A stretch of DNA of 64,000 nt from NCBI GenBank assembly GCA_026873275.1, contig JANTUC010000007.1, positions 1,116,001 through 1,180,000 on the forward strand, written 5' to 3'. This document shows, one piece after another, positions 31,268-43,400 of this stretch. The position numbers and the translations under genes were made by a program. A model generated the notes under the pieces. That model had not been told where the DNA came from. It ran no database searches and saw only the letters and a list, made by a program, of their open reading frames with translations. Numbering within the stretch: position 1 is the stretch's first letter; each line of letters starts with the position of its first letter. Source of the stretch: Pseudopithomyces maydicus (taxonomy: Eukaryota > Ascomycota > Dothideomycetes > Pleosporales > Didymosphaeriaceae).

Positions 31268-33103
31268 CTAGTACCCCCTCTCCCTATCCACTTCATTCAC
31301 CAGCTTCCTCCCGTCCCGCAGCCTCCGCAGGTTCTCCCTTACCACCTGGAAGCACCGCTCGGGTGTCGTCTCCGTAACGCCACTCACATGCGGCGTGATC
31401 AGCACATTTGGTGCATCCCACAGCGGGTTATCGGCAGGCAAAGGCTCGGGGTCGGTGACATCGAGGGCGGCGCCAGAAATCTGCTTGGACTTGAGCGCCT
31501 CGATCAGAGCGGGTTGGTCGATGATTTGCCCGCGCGCAATGTTCGCAATGTACGTTCCAGACGGGTTGGATGCGTGAAGCAGGGCGAACTCGGGCGTAGA
31601 GAGAAAGTGTGTGGTTTGCTTGCTGTAGTGGATGCGTTAGCAGTGGTGGCCGAGCGGGTTTGAAACAGGGGTGGCGTGGCAAGTATGTGAAGGGTGATGC
31701 TGCATGTCAGTGTCAATCGCAAACGGCTGTGGAGCCCCGCGACATTGACACGAATACCTTAGGGCAGAGTGTGGCCAGTCCTCCACAGCAAGAATGCCCC
31801 AAAGAAATGGCTGTAGATCCTGTTTCGAAACAAAAAAGAGGCCGTGGTGTTTTGGGGTAGGGGGAGAGGGAAACGTACGTCAGCGGGACGGCTAGCACGA
31901 GCAAATCTATCTTTTGCCTCAGAAACTCGTGCAGACTCTCCTTGTCCAGCCCACTGTACCACTCGCTAGGGAACTCGCCTTCGGCATCTCCGGTCCCAGG
32001 CACGATGAAGCCGTTGTCGCGCTTTGACTCAGGCGTCTTACGGGGCGAGGCAGTGTAGGCCAATACCTTCATTCCCATGGCATTTGCCACTCGAGCAACT
32101 GTTGCACAGCATTAGCTACCAACTATTTGTGCATCGTCTGCATCGGAACACTATACGAAGGATGCGAGAATGACAAGTCCGGACATGGGTCGGATAGTAG
32201 CATTTTCTAGGGGGCCGGTCGGTACTGCGATTCCGCCCCAGAGCAGATGTGTGGCATTTCGAAGGCGTGTTGATGGTTCGAAGGATTTCGGCAGTTGAAC
32301 TTGGGGAAGTCCGGAAGGAGCCAGTGGCATATGTGCGATCGATTGCGCGGTATGGCATGCATGCTCGTGCGTTGAAGGATGCGGGTGTTGTACGAGCCTG
32401 AAGGTTTCATACGAGGGCGGGAAAGTCCGCGAGGAAAGCTTCTTGAGACGTCATATTCACAACAGCGTGTCTTCAGAGCGCCATATCGACCAAATGAACA
32501 AGCAACTTACCCTGTCTTCCAATGCTTCCGTATCCGAGAATAGCAACAGTTCTTCCGACGTTGTCTGTCGACGAGATGGGGTCACCCGCGTTTCTCCATT
32601 CCCTTCTCTGCTGCTTCTTGTACAAGTTGATGTAGTTGTGGTTGTGTATTAGATCGGTCATGACGACCCATTCGGCGATCTGCGGGCCATGGACGCCATT
32701 CGCGCTGCACAGGGGGATCTTGGTGTCGGTGTAGATGGGGTGGTTGGATACGTGATTGGTGCCGGCGGATATGAACTGGATGAACTTGATGTTGGGTACT
32801 TCGGATGCTTTTTGAGGGAGCCAGGAGATGGTAACCAGGACATTGACACGTTTCAGGAGTTCTGGAGGGCATGTCAGAGCGACGTTGATGTTGAGTGGTG
32901 GGGGTGTAGGTAGGTATACCTGGTGGCACATGCAGCGGGCTTCCGGCAAAGCTCTGGAACTGCTGGAAAATGTACTTGTATTCGAGGTCAGGGAACTCTT
33001 CTCTGATTTCGGCCAGCGTCTCCTTGGCGCTGTCCTCGGGGAAGGGTATTATGGCAAGGAGGACCAGGCCTCGACCCCGCTTCGTGATTTCGCCGCCACC
33101 CAT
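31268..33103 (-). CDS. D-isomer specific 2-hydroxyacid dehydrogenase
   Basis: Exons 33103-32920, 32861-32511, 32098-31879 and 31622-31268 encode 369 residues with exact phase. The NAD loop is VAILGYGSIGRQVARVANAMG, split by intron 2. The catalytic Arg lies in NIARGQIIDQPALIEAL, the Glu in DVTDPEPLPADNP and the His in VLITPHVSGVTETTPE. The C-terminus, LRDGRKLVNEVDRERGY, is typical of the fungal subgroup. It probably reduces 2-keto acids in the cytosol. Introns 2 (411 nt) and 3 (256 nt) are far longer than any others here. It is not clear which substrate is used. Confidence 0.92.
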
Positions 33104-36047
33104 GGTGCTTGGGCAGGCTTGGGAAATGGATGCAAGAGACTGGATGAGTGGACGGTTGGGTGGGCAGGACGACTGCGGTCTTGCGACTGAGACAGTCGAC
33201 GGCAAGCTGGCTGGAAGCTGGCAGCAGAGGGTTGTTCTTGGGCCTGCGGGGCGGCTTCGCGCTGGGCTATCTGGTCTGTCGCGATATGCCACAGCGATAT
33301 CGCCATCCCCGGATCCGTCGCTGTGCGTCTCTCGCCCTCATTTGTCATCTGCGCCACGGCCTTTGCATGTACTGTACGTGGTGTATGTACAGTCTTGATG
33401 ACGACGCAGGAAGCATCATGAAGCCGCAGCCATACGGCCGGTACAGTGTGGTTCCTGCGTCTTGGTGCCCCAGGGCTCCAGTGCGCATCATGCACGTGAC
33501 GTCAGCGGCCCGGGCCTGCATGACCACATGGCCACGACAACCTACTGTTTCACCTTGCACCCGTCCCAACAGCTTTTCGGGGATGCGGCTCTTCAAACGC
33601 ACTAGAAGAACTTGGTCCTCCTCGGTACCGTTCAAGCAAAGCCGACGGGCCGTTTCAGAAGACCAACATGCACAACGACCAACTCTGGAACGCACACCGA
33701 CTGATGCCTTGACGATATGGCATGACGAAGCTGCGACCGACGCGTTTGCTAACTGTCCTGCTCCACCATGACTCCTTGGCTGGCAGGCGTCTCCACCGGA
33801 TGAAACATCACCTCCTAGATGGCCAAGGTGCGCTACGCGGATGCCCTAGTCGCTGTCACCGAGGCCATCACTCTTGCATCCACGACGAAGTGGGGGCGGC
33901 GGTGCTTTTTCTCCTCGTGCTGCTCCTCTTCCTTCCTCTGCGAACCATGTACACCTCATCATCTTGTGCTGTTGGTGCTGGATCGCCTGCCTGTTGCCGC
34001 CAGGGAGGATACTGAGCATTCCAACAAGGGCTCATCTCGTTTCGCTGCCTCAGGATCGCGCCTGAACATCCAATGTCGGATGAAAAGCGTACCGGCAATC
34101 ATGACCACAATGGCCACGGGCCGACACCTCGCCTCTCTCAGCCTTACACACGCTATCCTGCGATCCCAACAATTACAGACCCAAAAGAGAACGTGCAATC
34201 TTTATCCGCGCGCCACACCCACGCCGCACGCGTCAAACCCACGCAGCATCCCAGCCTCGTCCCGAAAATAGCCGATCCATTGGGCAAATAACGTCGGCCC
34301 TGCCTGCCGTTCACGGGTGTGACTCCGTGTACCGTGCTGCAGCGTCGTTTTTTTGGCGCGATTCTCGAAGGCCACTCCTCGCGCGACGCCAACGACGCGT
34401 CGCCTTCTTTCCTGCATCTAGAGAGCTGCCCTTTTAGGTCTTCGGGGGAACGAGCTGGTAACGTACAGTACTGTGTGCGAAAAGCAGCGCCGCCGGAGGA
34501 TTTAGTGATCCTCTACGATCCTCGGAGCGGGGCATAAAAGCTCGGCTACAAGCATCGCCATCTGGGTCGTCAAACCACGCGACACCCAGAGCGAAGTGCA
34601 GCACGGCGTGTCCCGCTCATGCACTTCGTATCCGCAATGGCATTCTTCCACGGGCGACTGTAGCCATGCAACCGACGAACCCACGACCCAAGCCGCCTTG
34701 CCCTAAACCATCAGCGCCATGTGTAGTGCTGACCGGTTCTACCCACGTCCCCAATATCCCCCAATCCCAACCCCAGCTCCGTGAAGAGACAGACGGCAGG
34801 CCCAAGCCATCCGCCTCTCGTACCTGATCGTCAGCACCCACTGCCACCCAGACCACGAGCATCGGGTCTCGGGCCAGGCCCGGGCTCCTGCCAAGCCCTG
34901 AGAGACATGGGGAAGCCCTCGCGGAAGCGTGTGCGCTTCCCCAATTTGCCTTTGCTCCGACCCCTGTCTTGGAGGATCGCTGCAGGATGAACTTCACTGG
35001 GGTAGGAGACAGGTCGCATTCACTCCTAGTGCAGATGCTGAGGGCGAAAAAGTCGTGCACGATTTATCCAAAGTGCGCTTATGTGTACCACGCAATGCCC
35101 ATCCTCCACTGCCATGGCTGCTAGGGGACGAGATGCATGTTCACAGCACAGTCGAGGTGACACAACGCCTCGTATGCAGTGCATTTGTTCACTGACATGC
35201 AGCAGACCGTACATGTACCGGTAGAGCAATAGGCGAATGTTTTATTTTATTATTCCAATGTCTGGGCTTGATTGGCTACAACGATGCCTTGAAGCGAATC
35301 GTCTACGTATCTAATGCAGTGCAGCGATGCTCGGTCTTCTAGGTATTGCATGGGGGAAAATCGCGGCATATGTGACATCCCAGGGTATGGGGCCGGTATG
35401 CAATGCGGTCAAAGAGCGCCAGTGTCTGAGAATGTACCTACAGTACATACATACAAATCGGCAAATGAGACTGCCCCAACATGACAAAGAAACGGATACT
35501 GGGGTAGGTCAAGTGATGGTGAATCAGGCAAAGGCTGAGTGGTCCAATGACGGAAACAAATGTCGAGAAAAGCACGCGCGAACGCGAAGTGATACAGCAT
35601 TCGTTCCAGCCGAGACGTCTGTGCCATTGTCGAGGCAGCCTAGGTGGAACGGGGCCGCTATAGCGAGCAGGCTTGCCATGCAAGCGGCGAGCTCCCCAGG
35701 ATCAGGAAAAACACCAGGTTCCATGATTCACTACTCGGGAGATTTTGGGCGTTGGGCCAGCTCTTTTGTAAATTCGTATCACAGTGACGAGCTGTGTCAA
35801 ACTCATGAAAGGCATGAGCCACAAGCTGGGGATGACTTTGACATCCAGGGACAGATGTGCTCTCCTCGTGTGTGGTGGGAGCATCAAAGATCAAGCCAGC
35901 TGAACATGGTTTTTTTGTCCCTTCTGGAAACCATCATTGCAGAAGTGCGTTTGAACTTGTTCAATCTTATCCCTACTCCTTTCTGGTACATGTGAGAATC
36001 CTCAATGTCCCCATTTTAAGAATCAACTTTTTCTTTTGTCTCTGTGC
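33104..36047. other. Long intergenic stretch
   Basis: About 2.9 kb. Open frames on both strands (for example 33148-33771, 34617-35060 and 35327-35995) show no domain, no splice logic and no homology I can recognise. It includes the dehydrogenase promoter and the 3' flank of the receptor gene. I see no tRNA, rRNA or tandem array. A non-coding RNA gene or a lineage-specific gene could be missed. Confidence 0.4.
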
Positions 36048-37723
36048 TCATATCTTGTTGTCTTCCCTGTATTCATCCTCCTCGTGCGGTAATGGTGGAT
36101 GAAAGCCTAATCCCCCTCTTGCATGAGTTGAACGAGGATCCCAATCGGTACCTGCAGCGGCTTGTGAGGGTCTTCGAGGTGCAGAAAAACTGAGGTTCGG
36201 TGTGTTGTATTCACGGGCTGTATCTCTGCTGAAATGGTCGGGTGTGTCCGTGACCGATCTTCGGTAAGGGTCAAAGTCTTCCTTCTCCTTTGGGGTGGTT
36301 GGGCTTGTGATTGCGCTCTGCGGCATCTCTGGGTAGGCTGCAACATTCGGGGATACTTGGGTCAACTCAAATTGGTGAGGACCGACCACATACTTGTGAG
36401 CATCCAATGAAACGAATTCTCGCTTGTTGCCGAATCTGCATTTGACCATGTCTATCCATCCCTTGAACATAGAAGCTCGTACCAGAAGAATAAACACTTG
36501 GAGTCCAGCCAAGGATAGCATCATCAGGACCGCGATGACGGTTGACTTGTTGACAAACAATCTCTCCGCGAGTGGCGTGCACTTTTCATGATCAATAGGG
36601 TTTGAGACCAGACAAAACAGGAATGGCATGGCCAATTCGATGTCGTCGCCAGCGTGCGTAGATATTGAATTGAGCCAGATAAAGACAACAGAGAAGAAGA
36701 TGACGTCGACCAGGATAAATACGACAATGGTTATTCCACGCCATTGGAGATAGACGACCTTGCGCACACGGCGGTAGATGGCTCGCGGTGATCGAGTCTT
36801 CACGCTGTTCGTGTATGAGGGCAGACCCATACTGCTTTGGGTCTCCGTGTTGTCGTCACTCCACATGCTCTGGAGATAGACCTTGATGCAGTAAGCAAAG
36901 GTACCGAGCTGGAGCATGGTCGCGGCGCCGGCAATGGCAAGAAGAGGGCCCCAAAATCCTTCAGCGAGTGCGCGGCGTTGACATGGCAGACGTCACCGAA
37001 GCGGTAGGAGACACCTGTAACGGTAATGGTGGCGGTGAAAAAGCCTGCGGCGACGGTCCAGCCGAGGCCTTGGGCCCAGTAGAAGAATCGTTTCCCAGGC
37101 ATAGCGTCCCAGCAGATCTGGAGGTGCATGGACAGAGCGCGAATGAAAATCCAGACAGCTATTGACATGCCACCGGCGATGATGAAGGCTCCAGAGAAGG
37201 CACACGTAAGATCCGTATACATGTCGTTGGGTGTAATTTCATCGAAGCATTGTTCTGGTCTTGCACCAAAAGGTATGACGAACCCAAGCTACTCCCACAT
37301 CAGAATGGATGTTTGGCGTTTATCGCATGTGTGTAACTTACAGCCAAGAAGATTGCAGCGATGATCAAGCAATAGCTGAGATAATGTCGACGTGTCTGCT
37401 CTGCCGGCAACACAACAAAAGACACTAACAGGAAGACCATACACACCAAGCCGGCCAAATTGAGCGCCTCGGCAGCACGATACCATCTCTTGAAGTCTTC
37501 AGGATACAGATAGTCGGAAGCAGGGCAGGGCAGACAGCAAAATAAGCCATCTTCTAGCGCAGGAATGGGAGCGCAGAACCTCCCCTCGACGGCTAACAAG
37601 GTCAGTCGTGGATCAAGGAAAGACAGGGAGGTACGTACATCCACCGAAGCCAAACTTGGACTGGTCAAAGAAAGGTGCTGGGCAGAGGCCTCGCAGAGGG
37701 GAAGAAAGTGTTGTGTTCGCCAT
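36048..37723 (-). CDS. Seven-helix Frizzled/Smoothened-like fungal receptor, one frame break
   Basis: Exons 37723-37639, 37592-37342 and 37288-36048. The N-terminal ectodomain is cysteine-rich (LCPAPFFDQSKFGFGG, RFCAPIP, LFCCLPCPASDYLYPEDF) and is followed by seven hydrophobic helices, among them ALNLAGLVCMVFLLVSFVVL, CLIIAAIFLALGFVIPF and GGMSIAVWIFIRALSMHLQ. The long cytosolic tail is rich in Ser, Thr and Pro. In fungi this pattern matches a poorly studied class of G-protein-coupled-receptor-like proteins that score as Frizzled-type. The frame breaks in the A4 run at 36953-36956; one extra base gives DFWGPLLAIAGAATMLQLG. It is a plasma-membrane sensor by inference; the ligand is unknown. 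Confidence 0.82.
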
Positions 37724-40451
37724 GTCCCGTACCTCAGGCTCGAGTGCGCTCACGGTCGGAAATCATAGATTTGCAGATGACTCTGGGCTGGAGTATATCT
37801 GCTGGCACGCTTGCTGGGCGTGCTGTGTTTGTCGAGGAAGTCACGGCTCCGGGATGGTACGAATAATGCACAAAGTGAAACGGTAGAGGTTGTTGGACGT
37901 CAAACGTTGGGCGTGCGGCAGACAAAAAAAGGAACGACGGTGCAATGGTAGGCGAGGTTCAAGTAAAAATGTGGGGGGGGGGGAGCCCGGACGGGTATCG
38001 CAAGGAGTGAATTATAGAAATGGTCGGTAACGAGTCCAAGGCGAAGGAAAGCAGAAAAGAGGGATGTAGGACGGTAAAGTAGGAGCCAGGCCACTTCCGT
38101 CTTGTCCCCAGAGTCCCAGACTGAATCCCCTGCGGGCTCGACGACCCATGTCGTGTGCACGTGCCTTTGGGAGCCAAAAAGTCATAGCATGTGCACGAGC
38201 GCGCACTAGGCAGCGGTGGCGGCGTCAGGGATGCTGGGGCCAGGAACAAATGCGCCCAGGCCGCTAACCATGGCTTGCACAACCGTGACCAGGGGCATCA
38301 GCTCGAGCGGCTGCAATTCGCTGGTGCTTGGTGATTGCTTGCTTGCTGTGCCGCCGGTCACCAGTTCCCGCTACCCAACTCGTGCAAGGCGAGTCTCGCC
38401 ATGGATGCGGACGCTTCTGCTGCAGGACAGGATATGGGCCGGAGAAGCCGTCACGCATTGCGACTACTCGACGATCAGGTTACGTACTACCGGTACGATA
38501 TTGCTGACCTGCGGTAGACGACGGCGAGCTGAGGGGCTCGCCAGGGCATTCGTTGGCAGGAACGGCGCCTCCAGCCAGCCGAGCAGGCCTCGATGCAGGC
38601 CCCGTCGATGAGTGGTTCGAGGGCCATGCCCGGGTGAGGGTCACTGGAGCTGACCGTGAGCGACCGCCCACCTGGGGCACGGCAGCGCTGGAGCGTGTGT
38701 GTTCCAGTGGGTGAGTAGCGAGAGGCCAACCTTGGAATGAACACGAGGGTTCCTAGTGGGGGAAGTGGAGGCAATGGAAATCGGGCAGATGGGAGCGACG
38801 GTGGAGAATAGAGGATAGCGTCGTGGCGAGGAGTGGTCGAGAGGAGGAAGGACGCGGCGTAGGGAGCTCCTTCCCCCACGTTGGCTCTGCCTCACCATCC
38901 CATCCATCCCATCCCATCCATCCTCCGTCTCCTGCTCGTCTCCGAGGGCTCCAGGGCTAGAGTGTGTCCACGGGTACAGCAAGTAGGAACAGTAGATGAG
39001 TAGAGTAGACATGTACAGCAAGTAGCAACAGTGCATGAGCAGCAACAGTACATGAGCAGCAACAGTACATGAGCAGCAACAGTACACGAGTACAGCAAGC
39101 AGACATGCACCCACACCAAGTAGCAACAGCCAACCAACCTCGACCACCCTCAATAAAAGGCCTTCCTCACCAAGAGGGTACCTGCATGTAAGCGGCGCCC
39201 GGAGAGTGGTCCGCTGGCGGCGTGCGCCCAATGTTCCCTAGCCCCAACGCTTCGAGAAAGGCTGCAGTAGTTGCTGCATCTACTGTAAGGGCGACGTTGG
39301 GACCAGAGAGCTATTGGCGGCCACACGTTGCATTTTTCTTTTCTTTTTCTTTTCAACCATCTACAGGTCCTTGCGACGTTAATCGAAAACAAGGAGAGCC
39401 GGCGGACGTCTTTGGAGTACCACGACCGGGTCCCTGGGATACCAACACCCATCCGCTCGCTCCTTCCTCCACATGGCATGCCAGCGGCACACCTCCCTCT
39501 GCACCTCTACTGCTTGTTCTACACCTCTCTCTGCACCTCCCTCTGCACCTCCCTCTGCACTGCACTGCACGGCGACCGTGCCGCCTCTAGTCCTCTCGAA
39601 AACTGCTGCTGCAAGCCATGCATTTCTCTTGCCACTTCTCGCTTTCATCTCAGCTCGGCAGAGCAGCCATAATGAGCTGTGCAGCCCGAGCCGCAATCCT
39701 GTGCCGGTACCACAACACAACACGGCTGCATCCTTCTCGCTCGCTGCCCCGTAGCTGGCCACTCGACTCTGTTCAAACCTTGGTGTCGCTCCTGTCGTGT
39801 CAAGCACCATGAGAGAGTGCTAATCCTTAGTGTGCTACGTATCCGTCGCACGCCACACCCACTACCTACGGGGACTAAAACTAGAAACTGATCTTCGGAG
39901 CCTTTTGGCTCATCAGTCATGTTCGTGTCTTCTAGTGCCGGGCGCCGTTGATGGTTCCTAGGACCGCTAAAGTTTATACACCCGCTTACGACTCGAATCT
40001 GTCGCCCTAACGAGTAACAACAACATTGAGTCAAGCCACGCGACCACATTGAAATTTCAAGTCCCTTTGAGGCACGGTAATCTGGACTGTTCTGAACAAT
40101 GGCAACACTCGTATCTCCAGCTCGCCTCGGCGCGACCTGCAGTACAGCCCTCGACCTACCGCTTCGGGACACGGGAACCTCGGCCAGGTCCACCGTGTGT
40201 AAGATCCCGACGCCGTGGCTCAGGTGCTCCTGATTAGGAAGGTATTTTGGATGTGAGAGTAGTCTAGCCTCCCGAAACACGCGCTTCACTGGAAATCACC
40301 ATGAGCTTAGCTAGACGGTCGGCTTTCCAGATTACTTGACACCAGAAGATAGTGACCAACTGGGTAACCATACGCTCGTAAAGCCAGAAAATTTAGCACA
40401 CTACTCGTTACGTTGTTACAGAAGACATGACATGTTCAAACAATCTGACAA
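37724..40451. other. Long intergenic stretch with simple repeats
   Basis: About 2.7 kb. It holds a CCATCC microsatellite near 38896-38925, a 17-nt imperfect repeat (39025-39090) and a CTCTGCACCTCC repeat (about 39528-39560). No supported gene on either strand. Confidence 0.45.
39025..39090 (+). repeat. 17-nt imperfect tandem repeat, about 4 units
   Basis: The unit ACAGTACATGAGCAGCA recurs with small changes. A related AGTACAGCAAGTAG motif flanks it on both sides. Function unknown. Confidence 0.8.
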
Positions 40452-43400
40452 TCAGTGATCCAAAAACTTGTCCATGAAATCCTCCACGTCTTTCGCATTT
40501 CCAAGGTATCTGTCATCCTCCTCGTGTTCATGCTCTTTCAGCTTCTTCAAGTACGTCTCCGAATCCAATTTATCTGCAAGGTCTTCGTCAGCTTCCAAAT
40601 TCGCGTTTTGCTTAGTCTGTTCAAACGGATCCAGTTCTCCCTCCTTCAAGATCTGGTCCATTTCCGGACTTGCCTCGTCGATGGCCGAGTCAGGAAGATC
40701 GTACTCTTGGTCTTGTGCAACGTTCGGTGAGTCGTGAGGGTCTGCCACGTCAGTAGCATCTTCTGCAGCGCCGATCTGGGGTCCGAGAAAACCATAGGGA
40801 TCGAGAGTGCCGTGAGGACCAAGAATTTTATCAAGATCGGCGGGCACGTCGGCGTCGGAAATTTCGCCGTTCTCTTCGGGGGCGACTTGCCTTTCATGGT
40901 GGGAGAAACTTCTTAAGATGCGGGAGAAGAGACCTGGTTCGGTGGACTGCTCACCAGCATCTTCGGTCAAAGTGTCCTCTTCTGCGCCTTGATCTGGCGT
41001 TCCATCCCCATCCGCACCAGTGTTATCGGAAGGCACCTCGGTACCGTCCCCAGCATCGCTAGACGGAGCAGTTTCTTGTAACTCGTTGTCCTCAGTATCA
41101 TCGCTACTGCCAATTCGTCAGCTATTAACAAACAACCAGAGAGACTGGGATGATCACAAACCTGCTTCCATTACCTCCCTCGACATCACCGCCAGTAAAG
41201 TCATTGGGAGGTTTTATCGAATCATCCGCATCGGAATCCGAGTCTCCACTTTCTGAGTTATCATCTTGTCCGTCATTCTCTATAGGCTCATCGTTAGAAG
41301 ACCCATCACCGGATCTGTTCTCGACAGGGGCATTGTCACCGCTACCAGAATCTGCTCCTGAATCATCCCCTATATTACCACTTTCATCCACATCCCCAGA
41401 GGTTCCATTGTCTTCGGATCCGGCATCACCTTGAATGCTGCCCGAGTCGCCGCCCTCGCCTTCGGGCTCATTCTGGCCATCACCACCGCTGCCTGGGCCT
41501 GCTTCAGAGTCACTGGTCTCATCATCGCCACTAGGCTCGACGCTTTTCCCAACGTCGTCTCCAGGCTCAACGCTTCCTTCGCCATCATCCCCTGTCTCAA
41601 TGTTTCCTTCCCCATCCTCTCCAGGCTCGACGCTTCCTTCATTATTGTCTCCAGGCTCCTCACTTCCTTCGCTATTGTCTCCAGAATCAACGCTTCCTTC
41701 CCCATCTTCTCCAGGCTCGACGCTTCCTTCATCATTGTCTCCAGGCTCCTCACTTCCTTCGCTATTGTCTCCAGAATCAACGCTTCCTTCACTATTGTCT
41801 CCAGGATCGGTGCCTTCTTCATCATTATCCCCGGACTCCTCGCTCCCTTCACTATTGTCTCCGGGCTCGACGTTTCCTTCATTATCATCTCCAGGCTCCT
41901 CACTCCCTTCACCATCGTCTCCAGGATTGACGCTTCCTTCACCATTATCATCCTGATCGTTGCCATCGCCTTCATCAGTCCCATCATTATCGTCATCCTG
42001 ATTCTCTTCGTTGGTATCATCTTGGTCATCCCCTTCATTATCGCCGCCGTTGTCATTGTCAGTGTCATTGCCATTTGCTTGATCGTCGTTTTGATCGTCT
42101 CCACCGTCGTCGTCATTCTGATTTTCCTCACCATTATCATCTACCGGTGGCATTGAACCATCACCACTAGGCAACTGAGCGCCATTACCGCCTCCACTAG
42201 GCATAGGCTCGCTTGACATGGTTGGAGTCTGACTTCCTGTATTTGAACCCTCTCCGATGCCAGTGAGAGAAGGTGGCAGCGGTACCGTAGCTTGCGTTAA
42301 GCCTAGAGCCAAATTTTGAAGCTGACTCAATGTGTCGGGATCCACATTTTGGCCCTGCGTAAACCCGTTCACCATAGCATCGTATATGCCTTTTTGGTCT
42401 TCGGGGAGAGGTCGGCATATGACTGCCCGGTTTGTTTGAGCTCGTCCAAGAGCGTCAAAATCTCGACAGGCGAGAGCCCTTCCAAGTCGGGAAGCTGGCG
42501 GCGGATACGGCGCTTTGACACATTATTGTCAGTGGTGTGATAGATGGGATCTTCGGACGAGATGAGAGCTTTCAGCTGCGGGCCGTAGGAGCGGATTTTA
42601 TCGGAACATGATTGAAGTTTTGCCATGTAGGCCCAAAGCCTGTTTTGGAATTTGCTAATCGCTAGGTTAATGGTAATCCCTTCGTCTTTGAGATCGGCAA
42701 TCAATTCGGCAGTGGAGAACGTATCGGGATTAGGGCATACAGTGTAAATGTGTTGCTCAAGGAAACCCTGCAAGTCTGATTCCGAGGTAGTGGATACGTC
42801 ATTCTTGTCTTGACGAACGATCTTACGTATAGTCTTTAGTGCAGGGAAAGGCAGAATGGTAGCAGTTCCGGGCTTGCGAAGGAGCTGGCGCCATGCGAGC
42901 CATTGGTTGATTCTGGTCCAACAGCCTTGTACCGTAACATCGAAGTAAGCCTGGAGTTTGCGCTGGAAAATCGCCGTGGCGTTTTCAAGCGTTTTGTTGG
43001 GGTCTAGCAAATCAATGGCAAAGTCATTAGAAGACGGGAATGGAATACCAATGAGAGCGGCGTTAGGGCAAAGAGTGTAGACATTCTGTGCAAGTGCAAG
43101 CTTGTCTTGAGGTGTCCATATAGAAGTAGCCTCTCGAGCCCGAAGAGACCCTCCTCTCTTGGTACGCTGACTACTATTGGAGATATCTTCGTATAAGGCG
43201 CTCGTGGAATCCTGTAGAGTTTCCATAAAGACTTCTAATGTGTCATCATTGGGTGAGGCGGCATAGTTGTTTACAGCGTTCATAATATCTTGAAGCCCTG
43301 TCGCTGGCGTGGTACCATCATTGTACAGCAGTAGAGAGATCAAAGGCCCAATCTGGTTAAAAATCTCCTTGTTGCCAGTGAGGAATTCCGCGAGCTTGTA

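Noticed and set aside
33148..33771. 207-codon plus frame and others in 33.1-36.0 kb
   Set aside because: Composition-driven; no family motif, no conserved start, no splice logic.
35327..35995. 222-codon plus frame
   Set aside because: Lies antisense to the receptor's 3' flank; no recognisable domain.
39893..39945. A U2 snRNA-like stem (GGAGCCTTTTGGCTC)
   Set aside because: The branch-site recognition sequence GTAGTA does not follow and no Sm site was seen.
41431..42156. 241-codon plus frame with hydrophobic repeats
   Set aside because: Antisense mirror of the acidic repeat; Asp/Glu codons reverse into Ile/Val/Phe/Ser.
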